In this document: in pieces, positions 1 to 7,859 of the stretch | Layout of the letters: every line of letters starts with the position of its first letter | How positions within the stretch are numbered: position 1 is the first letter of the stretch | Source of the DNA: Pedobacter sp. UBA4863 | Lineage (GTDB): Bacteria > Bacteroidota > Bacteroidia > Sphingobacteriales > Sphingobacteriaceae | Direction: 5' to 3' | DNA: 62,281 bases | Assembly (NCBI RefSeq): GCF_002399615.1 | Contig: NZ_DHDZ01000043.1 | Coordinates: 4,963 to 67,243 of the forward strand | Position numbers and translations under genes: made by a program | Notes under the pieces: model-generated | The model's input: only the letters and a program-made list of their open reading frames with translations | The model's database searches: none | What the model was told of the DNA's origin: nothing

Positions 1-58
1 ACCCCGATGGTGGTATCACCTTTCTTCGTCTTAAACCCAGCGGGCTACCAACGAGGTT
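1..58 (-). other. 5' part of a transcript leaving the window
   Basis: The minus strand from about 58 down to 1 follows directly on a good promoter and carries two small hairpins, AGCCC/GGGUU with a 3-nt loop and GGUG/CACC with a 4-nt loop. It could be a structured leader (riboswitch or ribosomal-protein leader) or a short reading frame cut by the window edge. I could not match it to a known RNA family by eye. No tRNA or rRNA signature is present. Confidence 0.35.
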
Positions 59-59
59 G

Positions 60-89
60 CAAAGATAAATATTTAATTATGTCTTGCAA
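60..89 (-). promoter_or_regulatory. Bacteroidota-type promoter, outward to the left
   Basis: On the minus strand TTG (89-87) is followed after 19 nt by TATCTTTG (67-60), an exact match to the TAnnTTTG -7 box used by the primary sigma factor of this phylum. Transcription should begin near 55 and leave the window at position 1. The gene it serves is not visible. Confidence 0.65.
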
Positions 90-106
90 ATAAATACAAC
101 AAATAT

Positions 107-670
107 TTATGATTTATCTGCTAATTCTTTAGCGTTCATCCAATAAAAGAGTTCGTTAATAAAGGCAACAGTCCTTTTGTTGGTTGTTTCTTTATCGGCA
201 GGCTCTCCATTTTCTAAAAAAGCAGTGCCTACATTTGGCACCTGAAAAGTAACAGGAACAGTAAGTGCTCCTATTTTCCATAAACTAAACTGTAAAGAGG
301 TAAGCACCTGCGAAGCGCCAAATGGACCAGAAGAAACAGAAGCTATGGCTATTGGTTTGCGTTTCCATTCTGCATATAACAAATCTATCACATTTTTTAG
401 GCTAGCTGGGTAACCACCATTATATTCTGGCGTAACAATAATTACCCCATCTACTGCTGTAATAGTTTTGGCCAATTGCAGCATTTCTGCCGTTGGATTT
501 TCGATAAAGCGCAGACGTTCTTCAAAAAGAGGGAAATTTAAAACTGTTAAATCAATTAATTCAACCTCTGCTAATTGATTTTGTAATAAATAATTTTTGA
601 AGTACAGTGCTACACTATGGCTGCTGCGGCCTTTTCTTACACTGGCAGATATAACGGCTATTTTTTGCAT
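107..670 (-). CDS. NADPH-dependent FMN reductase family protein
   Basis: A 187-aa flavodoxin-like protein of the NADPH-dependent FMN reductase family (PF03358). The N-terminal strand and phosphate-binding loop (MQKIAVISASVRKGRSS, residues 1-17) and the family signature TPEYNGGYPASLKN (about residues 80-93) are both present. It has no signal peptide or membrane segment and is cytoplasmic. Relatives use NAD(P)H to reduce FMN, quinones, azo dyes or chromate; the substrate cannot be told from sequence. It is transcribed alone: the next gene on the same strand ends about 210 bp upstream. Confidence 0.85.
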   Translation of the reverse strand: MQKIAVISASVRKGRSSHSVALYFKNYLLQNQLAEVELIDLTVLNFPLFEERLRFIENPTAEMLQLAKTITAVDGVIIVTPEYNGGYPASLKNVIDLLYAEWKRKPIAIASVSSGPFGASQVLTSLQFSLWKIGALTVPVTFQVPNVGTAFLENGEPADKETTNKRTVAFINELFYWMNAKELADKS

Positions 671-879
671 GATTTATTTGTTAAGTAAACACACTACCAA
701 CTACTGAATAGTAGAACAAGATAAGCATTTTTTGCTTGGTAATTTAAAACATCTTTAGCACAAAAAACCACCAACCCGCAGGCTCCTATCTCAATTTATC
801 TAACAACTATTATCATTAATAGCTAGTACCCGAAAATTATTAAAATAAGCTTGGCACAAGCAAATAAGTTGCCCTGCTT

Positions 880-1974
880 TTACTCCCACTTAAATGTTTT
901 TACCGCAACGGCATAAATACCAATACCCCAAACTACCATAATTAAAATTTGTTGCTTTACATCCCAAAGGCCGGCCCCTTCGAAAGCTACCTTACGCATG
1001 GCATCGTTTAAATAGGTTAATGGGAGGGCTTTGCTAATGGGCTGTAGCCAAGCTGGAAACGCACTGATAGAAAAGAAGGTTCCCGAGAGTAAAAACTGGG
1101 GCAAGGTAATGATATTTGATATTGGCGGAATGGTACTTTCGCTCTTTGCCAGACCAGAAACCACAAAGCCAAAACCCATAAAAACAATCACACCTATAGT
1201 AGCCAGTACTATCATATTAAACACCGTAACAACTCCGTTAATGAGTGTAAAATTAAAGGCAAAGTGACCAATAATAATAATGAACAGCGCACCTAACAAC
1301 GCAAAGCCAATGCGGGCAATAGCTTCGCCCAATACAATACTAGATCGTCTAACTGGCGTAGCGAAGAACCGTTTAATAACCAGGTTTTGCCTTAGTGCAA
1401 AGAATATAAAAGCAGTACCAAAAACGCCCGTACTTAACAGCGAAAAACCTAATTGTCCGGGCAATATAAAATCTATAGTGCGATAAAGCCTGCCAGTTAC
1501 CGTTGTAGCTCTAATTTCGGTAACGGTTGGTTTTTGATTTAACGTATTTAGCTCGTAACTTAATTCGTTTAATACCGATTTTAAAATATTGCCCTTATCT
1601 GGCGAGGCCGATGTGTATTTTACGTTGGTAATATAGGCTGGTGTGCCATTCCCAGTATTTTTTTCTACGCTAATTAAGGCGTCGTAATTTCCTTTTTCGA
1701 GATTGCTGTTGATCTCTTTTTCTGTTTGGTCTTTAACCAAGCGCACCACGCTTATTTTCTCTAAACTAGCAATAACAGGGTTCTGCATGTCAGACTGTGG
1801 GGCAACCACTACATCTATTTTAGTGCCTCCACCACCTATAAATCCGAAAACCACAATAAATATCAGCGGAAACGCTAAGGTAAAAATTACTGCAGATGGG
1901 CTTCTGGTTATTGACCTAAAACTTGCTTTTGCTAAAGCTAGTGTAGCTTTTGTATGATTGTAAGGTTGCGACAT
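880..1974 (-). CDS. ABC-2 type transporter permease
   Basis: A 364-aa membrane subunit of an ABC-2 exporter. One membrane segment lies near the N-terminus (about residues 25-48), followed by an extracytoplasmic domain of about 120 residues, then five C-terminal membrane segments (about 175-360) with the usual hairpin before the last helix. This matches drug/antibiotic-type ABC-2 permeases (YhgE/NatB/DrrB-like). The ATPase gene ends 35 bp upstream on the same strand, so the two form an operon and one exporter. The substrate is unknown. A short AAGTTAA heptamer run lies in the spacer. Confidence 0.88.
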   Translation of the reverse strand: MSQPYNHTKATLALAKASFRSITRSPSAVIFTLAFPLIFIVVFGFIGGGGTKIDVVVAPQSDMQNPVIASLEKISVVRLVKDQTEKEINSNLEKGNYDALISVEKNTGNGTPAYITNVKYTSASPDKGNILKSVLNELSYELNTLNQKPTVTEIRATTVTGRLYRTIDFILPGQLGFSLLSTGVFGTAFIFFALRQNLVIKRFFATPVRRSSIVLGEAIARIGFALLGALFIIIIGHFAFNFTLINGVVTVFNMIVLATIGVIVFMGFGFVVSGLAKSESTIPPISNIITLPQFLLSGTFFSISAFPAWLQPISKALPLTYLNDAMRKVAFEGAGLWDVKQQILIMVVWGIGIYAVAVKTFKWE

Positions 1975-2009
1975 ATAAGTGCTTTTGAATTTTAACTTTT
2001 AACTTAAAT

Positions 2010-2774
2010 TTATTCTCTCCACTCTTTACCTGTAAGACTGATAAACACATCTTCCAAGTTGGCGGCCTTTACCTCTTTTTTACGTTCGAAACCACTGGCA
2101 ATCAAATTATCGATCAATTGGTCGGGCGTATCTAAAGCGATGATTTTTCCTGCTTCTACAAAGGCAACCCTATCACATAATTGCTCGGCCTCGTCCATGT
2201 AGTGCGTGGTGATGACCACTGTTGTACCGTTATCCCTAATTTCGCTAATCAAGTCCCAAAGGTTACGGCGTGCTTGCGGATCTAAGCCAGTGGTGGGCTC
2301 ATCCAAAAAAACAATTTTCGGCGAGTTTATTAAAGTGGTAGCTATGGAGAAACGTTGTTTTTGTCCGCCAGAAAGTTCTTTGTATTTGGCTTTGGCTTTA
2401 TCTTGCAGGTTTACTTTCGCTAACATTTCCATAGGGGTTACGTTTGTGCCGTATAACCCTGCAAAAAGCTCTAAAAGTTCGGTCAAGTTTAAGTTCGGAT
2501 AATAACCCGCAGCCTGTAACTGCACCCCAATAATCTGCTTAATGGCATTGGCATCGGTCTCCACATTTAAACCATCTACCCAAACTTCGCCACTGGTTTT
2601 ACTGCGTAAAGTTTCGATAATTTCTAAAGTAGTGGTTTTTCCAGCACCATTGGGGCCAAGCAAACCAAATATTTCATTTTCATAAACTTCGAACGAAAGT
2701 CCTTTAACGGCCTTAAATTCGTCGTAATTTTTTACCAGGTTATTTACACTGATAATTGCTTTCTTATCGTTCAT
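2010..2774 (-). CDS. ABC transporter ATP-binding protein
   Basis: A 254-aa ABC ATPase, first gene of a two-gene exporter operon. Walker A is GPNGAGKTTT (about residues 40-49), the signature motif is LSGGQKQR (about 133-140), and Walker B is VFLDEPTTGLDP (about 154-165), followed by a switch His in TTHYMDEAEQ. This is the DrrA/CcmA-like subfamily that pairs with ABC-2 permeases. The C-terminus carries the short tail usual for such subunits (LEDVFISLTG). No regulator gene lies alongside. Confidence 0.92.
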   Translation of the reverse strand: MNDKKAIISVNNLVKNYDEFKAVKGLSFEVYENEIFGLLGPNGAGKTTTLEIIETLRSKTSGEVWVDGLNVETDANAIKQIIGVQLQAAGYYPNLNLTELLELFAGLYGTNVTPMEMLAKVNLQDKAKAKYKELSGGQKQRFSIATTLINSPKIVFLDEPTTGLDPQARRNLWDLISEIRDNGTTVVITTHYMDEAEQLCDRVAFVEAGKIIALDTPDQLIDNLIASGFERKKEVKAANLEDVFISLTGKEWRE

Positions 2775-2836
2775 TTGAATATAAAAGTAAGAAGCTTTAT
2801 AAGAATGCGAAATGATTTTTTGTTAATTGGAATGAT

Positions 2837-2900
2837 TATGAGGATGAAATGATGAATGAGCTTGGTAGTTGGTTGTTTAGATGGTTAGTTTTTTGGTCGG
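2837..2900. repeat. degenerate 7-bp tandem array
   Basis: The spacer between carA and the ABC operon can be read as consecutive 7-mers (GATGAAA, TGATGAA, TGAGCTT, GGTAGTT, GGTTGTT, TAGATGG, TTAGTTT). It belongs to the class of heptamer arrays found throughout this window. The word family TTTAGATGGTT recurs in reverse complement before lptB (near 40300). Confidence 0.5.
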
Positions 2901-2930
2901 TTTAAACTTATAAAATTCTTTTAAACTAAA

Positions 2931-2958
2931 AAGGATGTCGGCATTAACAAACATCCTT
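2931..2958 (-). terminator. intrinsic terminator of carA
   Basis: Perfect 8-bp stem AAGGATGT (2931-2938) / ACATCCTT (2951-2958). Read on the minus strand it is followed by a T-rich run, and it lies 50 bp after the carA stop. Confidence 0.75.
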
Positions 2959-3008
2959 AAGTATTATTTAGAGAAGGTAGCCTTATACCCTCTACTTCTA
3001 ACCTTATA

Positions 3009-4121
3009 TTACCAAACTAAGTCGCCTTTGATCATACTTACAAAATCATCGAATAGGTAACGCGAATCGTGTGGACCTGGAGAACTTTCTGGGTGATATT
3101 GCACCGAAAATGCTTTCTTTCCCTTTACACGAATACCTTCAATCGAATCATCGTTTAAGTTAACATGGGTAATTTCTACTTTATCCGAAGCTTTTACTTC
3201 TTCTGGAATTACGCCAAATCCGTGGTTTTGAGAGGTTACTTCACAGTGGTTTTTAATGATATTCTTAACCGGGTGGTTTAATCCACGGTGGCCGTTAAAC
3301 ATTTTCATGGTACCAATACCGTTTGCCTCTGCCAACAGCTGATGTCCTAAACAAATGCCAAACATAGGTTTATCAGAAGCTAAAACAGCTTTTACTGTTT
3401 CAATAGCATAAGGCATGGCTTTAGGATCGCCTGGGCCATTAGAAATAAAGTAACCATCTGCTCCCCAAGCATTCATTTCTTCGAAAGTAGTTTTAGCAGG
3501 AAAAACCTTTACATAAACCTCTCTGTCATCAAAATTACGGAGAATGTTCTTTTTGATACCCAAATCTAAAGCAGCTACTTTGATTGGCGCTTCTGGGTTA
3601 CCATAATAATAAGGTTCTTTAGTAGAAACTACCGAAGAAAGTTCTAAACCATCCATTGGCGGCACTTCTTCCAATTTCTTTTTCAACACCTGCAGATCAG
3701 CAATTTCTGATGAGATAATGGCATTCATCGCTCCTTTATTACGGATATGGCGAACCAAAGCACGGGTATCAATATCGCAAATACCTACAATATTTTCATT
3801 TTGAAAGTTATCTTGGATAGATTCTGTAGCTTCTTTTCTAGAATAATTGATGTTGTAATTTTTGCAAACCAACCCAGCAATTTTAACGCTTTCAGATTCT
3901 ACCTCATCGCGGTGCATACCATAGTTACCAATATGGGCATTGGTTGTTACCATAATTTGCCCGAAATAAGAAGGATCCGTAAAAACCTCCTGATAGCCGG
4001 TCATACCTGTATTGAAACAGATTTCGCCGGTAGTAGTTCCTATTTTTCCAGCAGCTTTGCCATAAAAAACGGTACCATCGGCCAATAACAAAATAGCTGG
4101 TAACTTAGTGTAGTTAGTCAT
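3009..4121 (-). CDS. carA: carbamoyl-phosphate synthase, small (glutaminase) subunit
   Basis: A 370-aa protein covering the whole family. The N-terminal CPSase small-chain domain (about residues 5-135) carries GMTGYQEVFTDPSY; the class I glutamine amidotransferase domain (about 175-365) has the nucleophile elbow GICLGHQ and the partner His/Glu in QYHPE. It hydrolyses glutamine and channels ammonia to CarB for carbamoyl phosphate, feeding pyrimidine and arginine synthesis. carB is not adjacent and must lie elsewhere. The gene has its own promoter and terminator, so it is monocistronic. The leader of about 110 nt leaves room for control. Confidence 0.97.
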   Translation of the reverse strand: MTNYTKLPAILLLADGTVFYGKAAGKIGTTTGEICFNTGMTGYQEVFTDPSYFGQIMVTTNAHIGNYGMHRDEVESESVKIAGLVCKNYNINYSRKEATESIQDNFQNENIVGICDIDTRALVRHIRNKGAMNAIISSEIADLQVLKKKLEEVPPMDGLELSSVVSTKEPYYYGNPEAPIKVAALDLGIKKNILRNFDDREVYVKVFPAKTTFEEMNAWGADGYFISNGPGDPKAMPYAIETVKAVLASDKPMFGICLGHQLLAEANGIGTMKMFNGHRGLNHPVKNIIKNHCEVTSQNHGFGVIPEEVKASDKVEITHVNLNDDSIEGIRVKGKKAFSVQYHPESSPGPHDSRYLFDDFVSMIKGDLVW

Positions 4122-4239
4122 TTAAATTACAATAAAAATTGGGGATAAAAAATGATAATAAAGGAAAAGAGTTTTTAACGAATAAACCGCTTTTAAAGGA
4201 TGATAACACTGCCTGATTGAACTCTCTCATTTCAGAATA

Positions 4240-4271
4240 CAAAGGTAGGTGTTTAGAACCGTTTTTTTCAA
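4240..4271 (-). promoter_or_regulatory. carA promoter
   Basis: Minus strand: TTG (4271-4269), 21-nt spacer, TACCTTTG (4247-4240), matching the phylum consensus TTG-N19/21-TAnnTTTG. The predicted start near 4233 gives a leader of about 110 nt before the carA ATG at 4121. Confidence 0.65.
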
Positions 4272-4325
4272 GATTTTTTAAAAAAAATATTAGGCTGTTA
4301 ATTGGTTGCTTTTTTGGCAGATTGG

Positions 4326-4356
4326 CCTTTAATCCTTACTCCTTGTTCTTTATTCC
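4326..4356. repeat. 7-bp tandem array upstream of panB
   Basis: Reads as CCTTTAA, TCCTTAC, TCCTTGT, TCTTTAT, TCC with no slip in phase. It lies between the divergent carA and panB promoters. Confidence 0.55.
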
Positions 4357-4369
4357 AAATAATAAAAGT

Positions 4370-4377
4370 TAATTTTG
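4370..4377 (+). promoter_or_regulatory. panB -7 box
   Basis: TAATTTTG matches TAnnTTTG, 20 nt before the ATG at 4398. No well-spaced TTG lies upstream. Its position inside the longer open frame argues against a start at the upstream TTG codon (4302). Confidence 0.45.
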
Positions 4378-4397
4378 TACCTATCAAAACAAAAAGC

Positions 4398-5213
4398 ATG
4401 TCGGTAAACAAAGAAATAAAACGTGTAACCACGCATATTTTACAGGAAATGAAGCAGCGCAACGAGAAAATTGCCATGCTTACCGCTTACGACTATTCGA
4501 TGGCCACCATTTTAGATGATGCTGGCCTAGATGTTATTTTGGTAGGCGATTCAGCGTCTAATGTAATGGCTGGCCACGAAACTACCTTACCTATCACGCT
4601 AGACCAGATGATTTATCATGCCCAGTCTGTGGTGCGTGGTGCAAATAGGGCTTTTGTAGTGGTAGATTTACCCTTTGGTTCTTACCAAGGCAACTCTAAA
4701 GAAGCTTTAAACTCGGCCATTCGTATCATGAAAGAGAGTGGCGCACATGGTGTAAAGCTCGAAGGTGGGGTTGAAGTGGTAGAATCTATCCAACGTATTA
4801 TTACGGCCGGCATACCCGTAATGGGACACTTAGGCTTAACACCTCAATCTATTTATAAATTTGGCACCTATACCGTTAGGGCAAAAGACGAAGAAGAAGC
4901 AAACAAATTAAAATCGGATGTATTGGCTCTCCAAGAAGCGGGCTGCTTTAGCATTGTTCTAGAGAAAATTCCGGCCAAGCTTGCCCAAGAAGTAACCAAA
5001 ACCCTTCATATTCCAACTATTGGTATTGGTGCCGGCCCACATTGCGACGGACAGGTATTGGTAGTAAACGACATGATTGGCCTAACCAAAGGTTTCAAAC
5101 CTCGTTTTTTACGCCAGTATTTAAACCTGTACGAAGGTATCAAAAGTGCAGCGCAATCTTACATCAATGATGTAAAGGCAAACGATTTCCCTAACGAAAA
5201 AGAACAATACTAA
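4398..5213 (+). CDS. panB: 3-methyl-2-oxobutanoate hydroxymethyltransferase
   Basis: A 271-aa enzyme of the first step of pantothenate/CoA synthesis: ketoisovalerate plus methylene-tetrahydrofolate gives ketopantoate. The frame is open from 4302, but only from MSVNKEIKRVTTHIL does the protein match the family; the start at 4398 follows a -7 box and gives normal PanB length. Seen motifs: TAYDYSMA (about residues 27-34), VGDSASNVMAG with a metal-binding Asp, MGHLGLTPQS, and GIGAGPHCDGQVLV. The TIM-barrel fold and decamer are known for the family. A REP-like palindrome begins at its stop codon. Confidence 0.96.
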   Translation: MSVNKEIKRVTTHILQEMKQRNEKIAMLTAYDYSMATILDDAGLDVILVGDSASNVMAGHETTLPITLDQMIYHAQSVVRGANRAFVVVDLPFGSYQGNSKEALNSAIRIMKESGAHGVKLEGGVEVVESIQRIITAGIPVMGHLGLTPQSIYKFGTYTVRAKDEEEANKLKSDVLALQEAGCFSIVLEKIPAKLAQEVTKTLHIPTIGIGAGPHCDGQVLVVNDMIGLTKGFKPRFLRQYLNLYEGIKSAAQSYINDVKANDFPNEKEQY

Positions 5214-5238
5214 ACCCCAAACCCCTAAAGGGGCTTTG
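5212..5238 (+). repeat. REP-like palindrome, copy 1
   Basis: The core CCCCTAAAGGGG is preceded by AAACCCCAAA. The copy starts within the panB TAA stop codon. Other copies lie at 9706, 9770, 15583, 15682, 29046, 29463, 49095 and 62205. Confidence 0.7.
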
Positions 5239-5247
5239 GTAAAATGA

Positions 5248-5973
5248 ATGATTTTGACTATTACAGACAATTCTCCTTTAAGGGCTGGGAGTATAACCGA
5301 AGCAGACGTACTTTACGAAGACAACCACTTAATTGCCATTAACAAAAGAGCTGGCGATGTAGTACAAATTGACGAAACTGGAGACCTACCCTTAGACGAA
5401 ATGGTAAAGCAGTTTTTAGCTATAAAATACAACAAGCCCGGCACTGCTTTTTTAGGGGTGGCGCATCGTTTAGATAGACCCGTAAGCGGCTTAATTCTTT
5501 TTGCTAAAACCAGTAAGGCTTTAGATAGGATGAATGCTATTTTCAAAAATCGTGAAATTAAGAAAACTTATTTTGCCGTTGTGCGCAAAAAGCCTGCTAA
5601 AGCACAAGGCAAACTTATTAATTGGTTAATTAAAGATCCTAAAAAAAACGTAGTAAAAGCTTTTGATTATGAAGCTAAAGGTACGCAATACTGTGAGTTA
5701 GATTACCAGGTGTTAGCCGAACTGGATGGTTATTATTTATTAAGGGTAAATCCGCTAACTGGTCGCTCGCATCAAATTAGGGTGCAGTTATCTACCATGG
5801 GCTGCCCCATTGTTGGCGACAATAAATACGGTTATCCCCGCGGTAGCAGAAAAGGCAGCATTTGTTTACATGCCCGTCAATTAGAATTTATCCATCCAGT
5901 TAAGAAAGAACCGATAAAGATTTTTGCCAAATTACCTAAAGATGGCTTCTGGGAAAAATTTGAGAAATTTTAA
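5248..5973 (+). CDS. RluA-family RNA pseudouridine synthase
   Basis: A 241-aa RluA-family enzyme that isomerises uridine to pseudouridine in rRNA or tRNA. The catalytic motif HRLDRPVSGLILFAKT (about residues 72-87) contains the nucleophilic Asp; the second motif GRSHQIRVQL (about 168-177) shapes the active site. It lacks an N-terminal S4 domain, unlike RluC/RluD, resembling RluA/TruC or single-domain paralogues. It lies 35 bp after panB, with a palindromic repeat between them, and may share its transcript. The exact target base cannot be deduced. Confidence 0.9.
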   Translation: MILTITDNSPLRAGSITEADVLYEDNHLIAINKRAGDVVQIDETGDLPLDEMVKQFLAIKYNKPGTAFLGVAHRLDRPVSGLILFAKTSKALDRMNAIFKNREIKKTYFAVVRKKPAKAQGKLINWLIKDPKKNVVKAFDYEAKGTQYCELDYQVLAELDGYYLLRVNPLTGRSHQIRVQLSTMGCPIVGDNKYGYPRGSRKGSICLHARQLEFIHPVKKEPIKIFAKLPKDGFWEKFEKF

Positions 5974-6040
5974 TGGCTTTCTTAAAAAAAACATTCCTAA
6001 CTAATCGCTTAACCCTTAAATCTGTGCATCTGTGGCCATG

Positions 6041-6493
6041 TTATTTGCAAGCCACCTTTTCAAAAACTATGGGATTACTAAAGTCAATTTTCCTTAAATC
6101 TTTAAATTTAACTGTCCCATCCTTTTCTTCCACTTCGCCAAAACCTTCTAAAAACTGATTGACTTTTTTAAGAAATACCACTTGCCGTAGAGAACGGCGG
6201 CCTTCCGAGTTGAAACTATAATTGGCCACAAGGGTATCTCCATGCATCTCTCCCTCTATGTTTCCACTGCTTTTATCTTTTTCGAACCATTTATAACGGA
6301 GTTCTCCGGTAGATACTATGCCAGTAGTAATGAGCGTTAACGCTGCCGTATCTTTCCCTTTAATGTAGGTGTAGCAAGTTTGCTCTGCCACCGGGATTTC
6401 CGCTGTTGTACTGTCTTTTTCTTCGGTTACTTTTACGCTTTGCTGGCAGGCGGCCAACAACACCAACATTACCAATATGCTTAAAACCTTCAT
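6041..6493 (-). CDS. hypothetical lipoprotein
   Basis: A 150-aa protein with a lipoprotein signal peptide: MKVLSILVMLVLLAAC, with Cys16 as the lipidated residue in the lipobox LAAC. The mature part holds a compact, Trp- and Lys-rich region (YKWFEKDKSSGNIEGEMHGD) that looks like an all-beta domain. I do not recognise a characterised family. It is convergent with the pseudouridine synthase gene. A small plus-strand open frame at 5973-6158 overlaps its 3' end and is not believable. Confidence 0.75.
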   Translation of the reverse strand: MKVLSILVMLVLLAACQQSVKVTEEKDSTTAEIPVAEQTCYTYIKGKDTAALTLITTGIVSTGELRYKWFEKDKSSGNIEGEMHGDTLVANYSFNSEGRRSLRQVVFLKKVNQFLEGFGEVEEKDGTVKFKDLRKIDFSNPIVFEKVACK

Positions 6494-6563
6494 CTTAATC
6501 TTTTAGAAATTAACCTCTTAAAAGAACAGCGAAGTTTAAATTTTGTTTCGACCAAATTAGGCA

Positions 6564-7301
6564 CTAATCACTTTCTACCCGAAGAACCGAACCACTTTCT
6601 ATCGAATAATCGTAATCCATTTTACAAATTTGTTCACCTACGTAAGCAGCATCAAATAAATCACCGTCGTTTTTTAAAGATATAAACCTTTCTATATCCT
6701 TAAAATCAACTTTGTTGCTGCTCCTTATTTGCGTTTGCATATCGGTATCTACCACTCCCGGTGCAATAGCTAAAACTTTAACGCCATTTGCGAAATGGGC
6801 TTGTTCTGTTGCCAAAGTTTGTGTGAGCATGTTTACCGCAGCTTTACTACTACAATACATAGACCAGCCAAAATAAGGTTTCAATGCTGCGCCAGAACTA
6901 ATATTGATAATTGTCTTTTTAGCGGTCCAGCCATCGGTAAGCTTAATAAATGCAGCACTGCAAATAAATGGAACTACCGTATTTAATTTAATGGTGCTTT
7001 CTATTGTAGCAACGTCTAACTTTTGCAAAGGGCCAATTTTGCCCAATGTACCAGCATTGTTAATTAGTGTAATTTTAGAAATATTAGTAGCCTTTAAAAG
7101 GTTAAAAATATGCGCAAACATAGTTTCAATTTCATAGGTTTTAGCCAAATCAAAAGCTATTTGGCTAACGCCTTTTAAAGTAAGCAAGGCATTAGAGGTT
7201 CTTGCCACCGAAAACACCTTAACTCCTTTTGCCACATAAGCTTTCACAATTCCTTCACCAATTCCCTTACTCCCACCGGTTATAATTAATACTTCTTCCA
7301 T
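6564..7301 (-). CDS. short-chain dehydrogenase/reductase
   Basis: A 245-aa classical SDR. The frame extends to a TTG at 7322, but the ATG at 7301 (MEEVLIITGGSKGIG) fits the family and leaves a 7-bp gap to the upstream gene. The cofactor motif TGGSKGIG is at residues 8-15, NNAG follows near residue 80, and the catalytic pair is in YCSSK, with Ser earlier in INISSG. The ARTS after the second strand suggests NADP(H) preference. The overall layout resembles sepiapterin or benzil reductases; the substrate is not deducible. Confidence 0.88.
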   Translation of the reverse strand: MEEVLIITGGSKGIGEGIVKAYVAKGVKVFSVARTSNALLTLKGVSQIAFDLAKTYEIETMFAHIFNLLKATNISKITLINNAGTLGKIGPLQKLDVATIESTIKLNTVVPFICSAAFIKLTDGWTAKKTIINISSGAALKPYFGWSMYCSSKAAVNMLTQTLATEQAHFANGVKVLAIAPGVVDTDMQTQIRSSNKVDFKDIERFISLKNDGDLFDAAYVGEQICKMDYDYSIESGSVLRVESD

Positions 7302-7308
7302 TATGCTG

Positions 7309-7653
7309 TTATTTCTTAACAATTAACACTTCATCATTAGCTAAAAAAAGATACCCATACTCATAACAAAAAACATATTGATGTCCGTTTTGCGTAGTAT
7401 AAAAGTGCGTATGATAATCAAAATCAAATCCTCTTTTTACAAGCTGCTCTTTTTTTACTTTTGCTTTCCCAGTAGGATTTTCGTCTTTGAGCACCTTCCT
7501 GTTATGCGCCAAAACTTGGTTTATTTTTTTCACCAAACCTTGGTCTTGCACTTTTAATTTATTGTTGTAGTTACTTCTACATTGGTCGTCGCAGAACTTC
7601 TTATCCGTACGGCCTTTTAATTCAGCTTGGCAGTCTAAGCAAAGTTTATCCAT
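7309..7653 (-). CDS. zinc-ribbon protein, DUF2116-like
   Basis: A 114-aa protein beginning MDKLCLDCQAEL, with a second Cys pair in KKFCDDQC: a C-x2-C ... C-x3-C zinc-ribbon knuckle like the small DUF2116 family. The middle is Lys-rich (residues 40-75), and the C-terminal half (residues about 75-114) has a conserved-looking aromatic strand pattern (YHTHFYTTQNGHQYVFCYEYGY is split here only by description: aromatic residues alternate). It is the first gene of a two-gene unit with the SDR. The function is unknown; nucleic-acid or protein binding is a guess from the ribbon. Confidence 0.75.
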   Translation of the reverse strand: MDKLCLDCQAELKGRTDKKFCDDQCRSNYNNKLKVQDQGLVKKINQVLAHNRKVLKDENPTGKAKVKKEQLVKRGFDFDYHTHFYTTQNGHQYVFCYEYGYLFLANDEVLIVKK

Positions 7654-7722
7654 ATTCTAGAATGATGTGATTAATTAAAGCTACAGAAAATAATTGTGGT
7701 TTTCAGCATCGTTAAAGCAGTT

Positions 7723-7773
7723 TAGCCGTATATATACGTTTATACACGGATATAGATGTTTATTATACGGCTA
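7723..7773. promoter_or_regulatory. palindromic element between divergent genes
   Basis: A perfect 10-bp inverted repeat TAGCCGTATA (7723-7732) / TATACGGCTA (7764-7773) encloses a perfect 12-bp palindrome CGTATATATACG (7727-7738) that shares its left arm. The right arm is followed by seven T residues. It sits between the zinc-ribbon gene (leftward) and the SSB gene (rightward), where an operator or an attenuator-like leader could act on either. Confidence 0.55.
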
Positions 7774-7859
7774 TTTTTTTCGGGCTGTTGCAACTTTGTG
7801 GTGTCGGTAGTCGTGGTGACTACTGTTCTTTAATCATCAAGCAATTAAAATTTAAAATC

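Noticed and set aside
1..58. tRNA or 5S rRNA at the left edge
   Set aside because: No CCA end, T-loop or 5S signature; only a promoter with short hairpins.
2931..2958. CRISPR-like repeat or riboswitch after carA
   Set aside because: A single perfect stem with a T-rich flank is simply a terminator.
4302..4397. TTG-initiated N-terminal extension of panB
   Set aside because: Contains the -7 box and a heptamer array; the PanB family starts at the ATG at 4398.
5973..6158. 61-aa plus-strand frame after the pseudouridine synthase
   Set aside because: Lies across the 3' end of a well-supported minus-strand lipoprotein gene and has no recognisable family.
7788..7859. TTG-initiated extension of ssb
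   Set aside because: Encoded residues do not match SSB; the ATG at 7860 fits the family.
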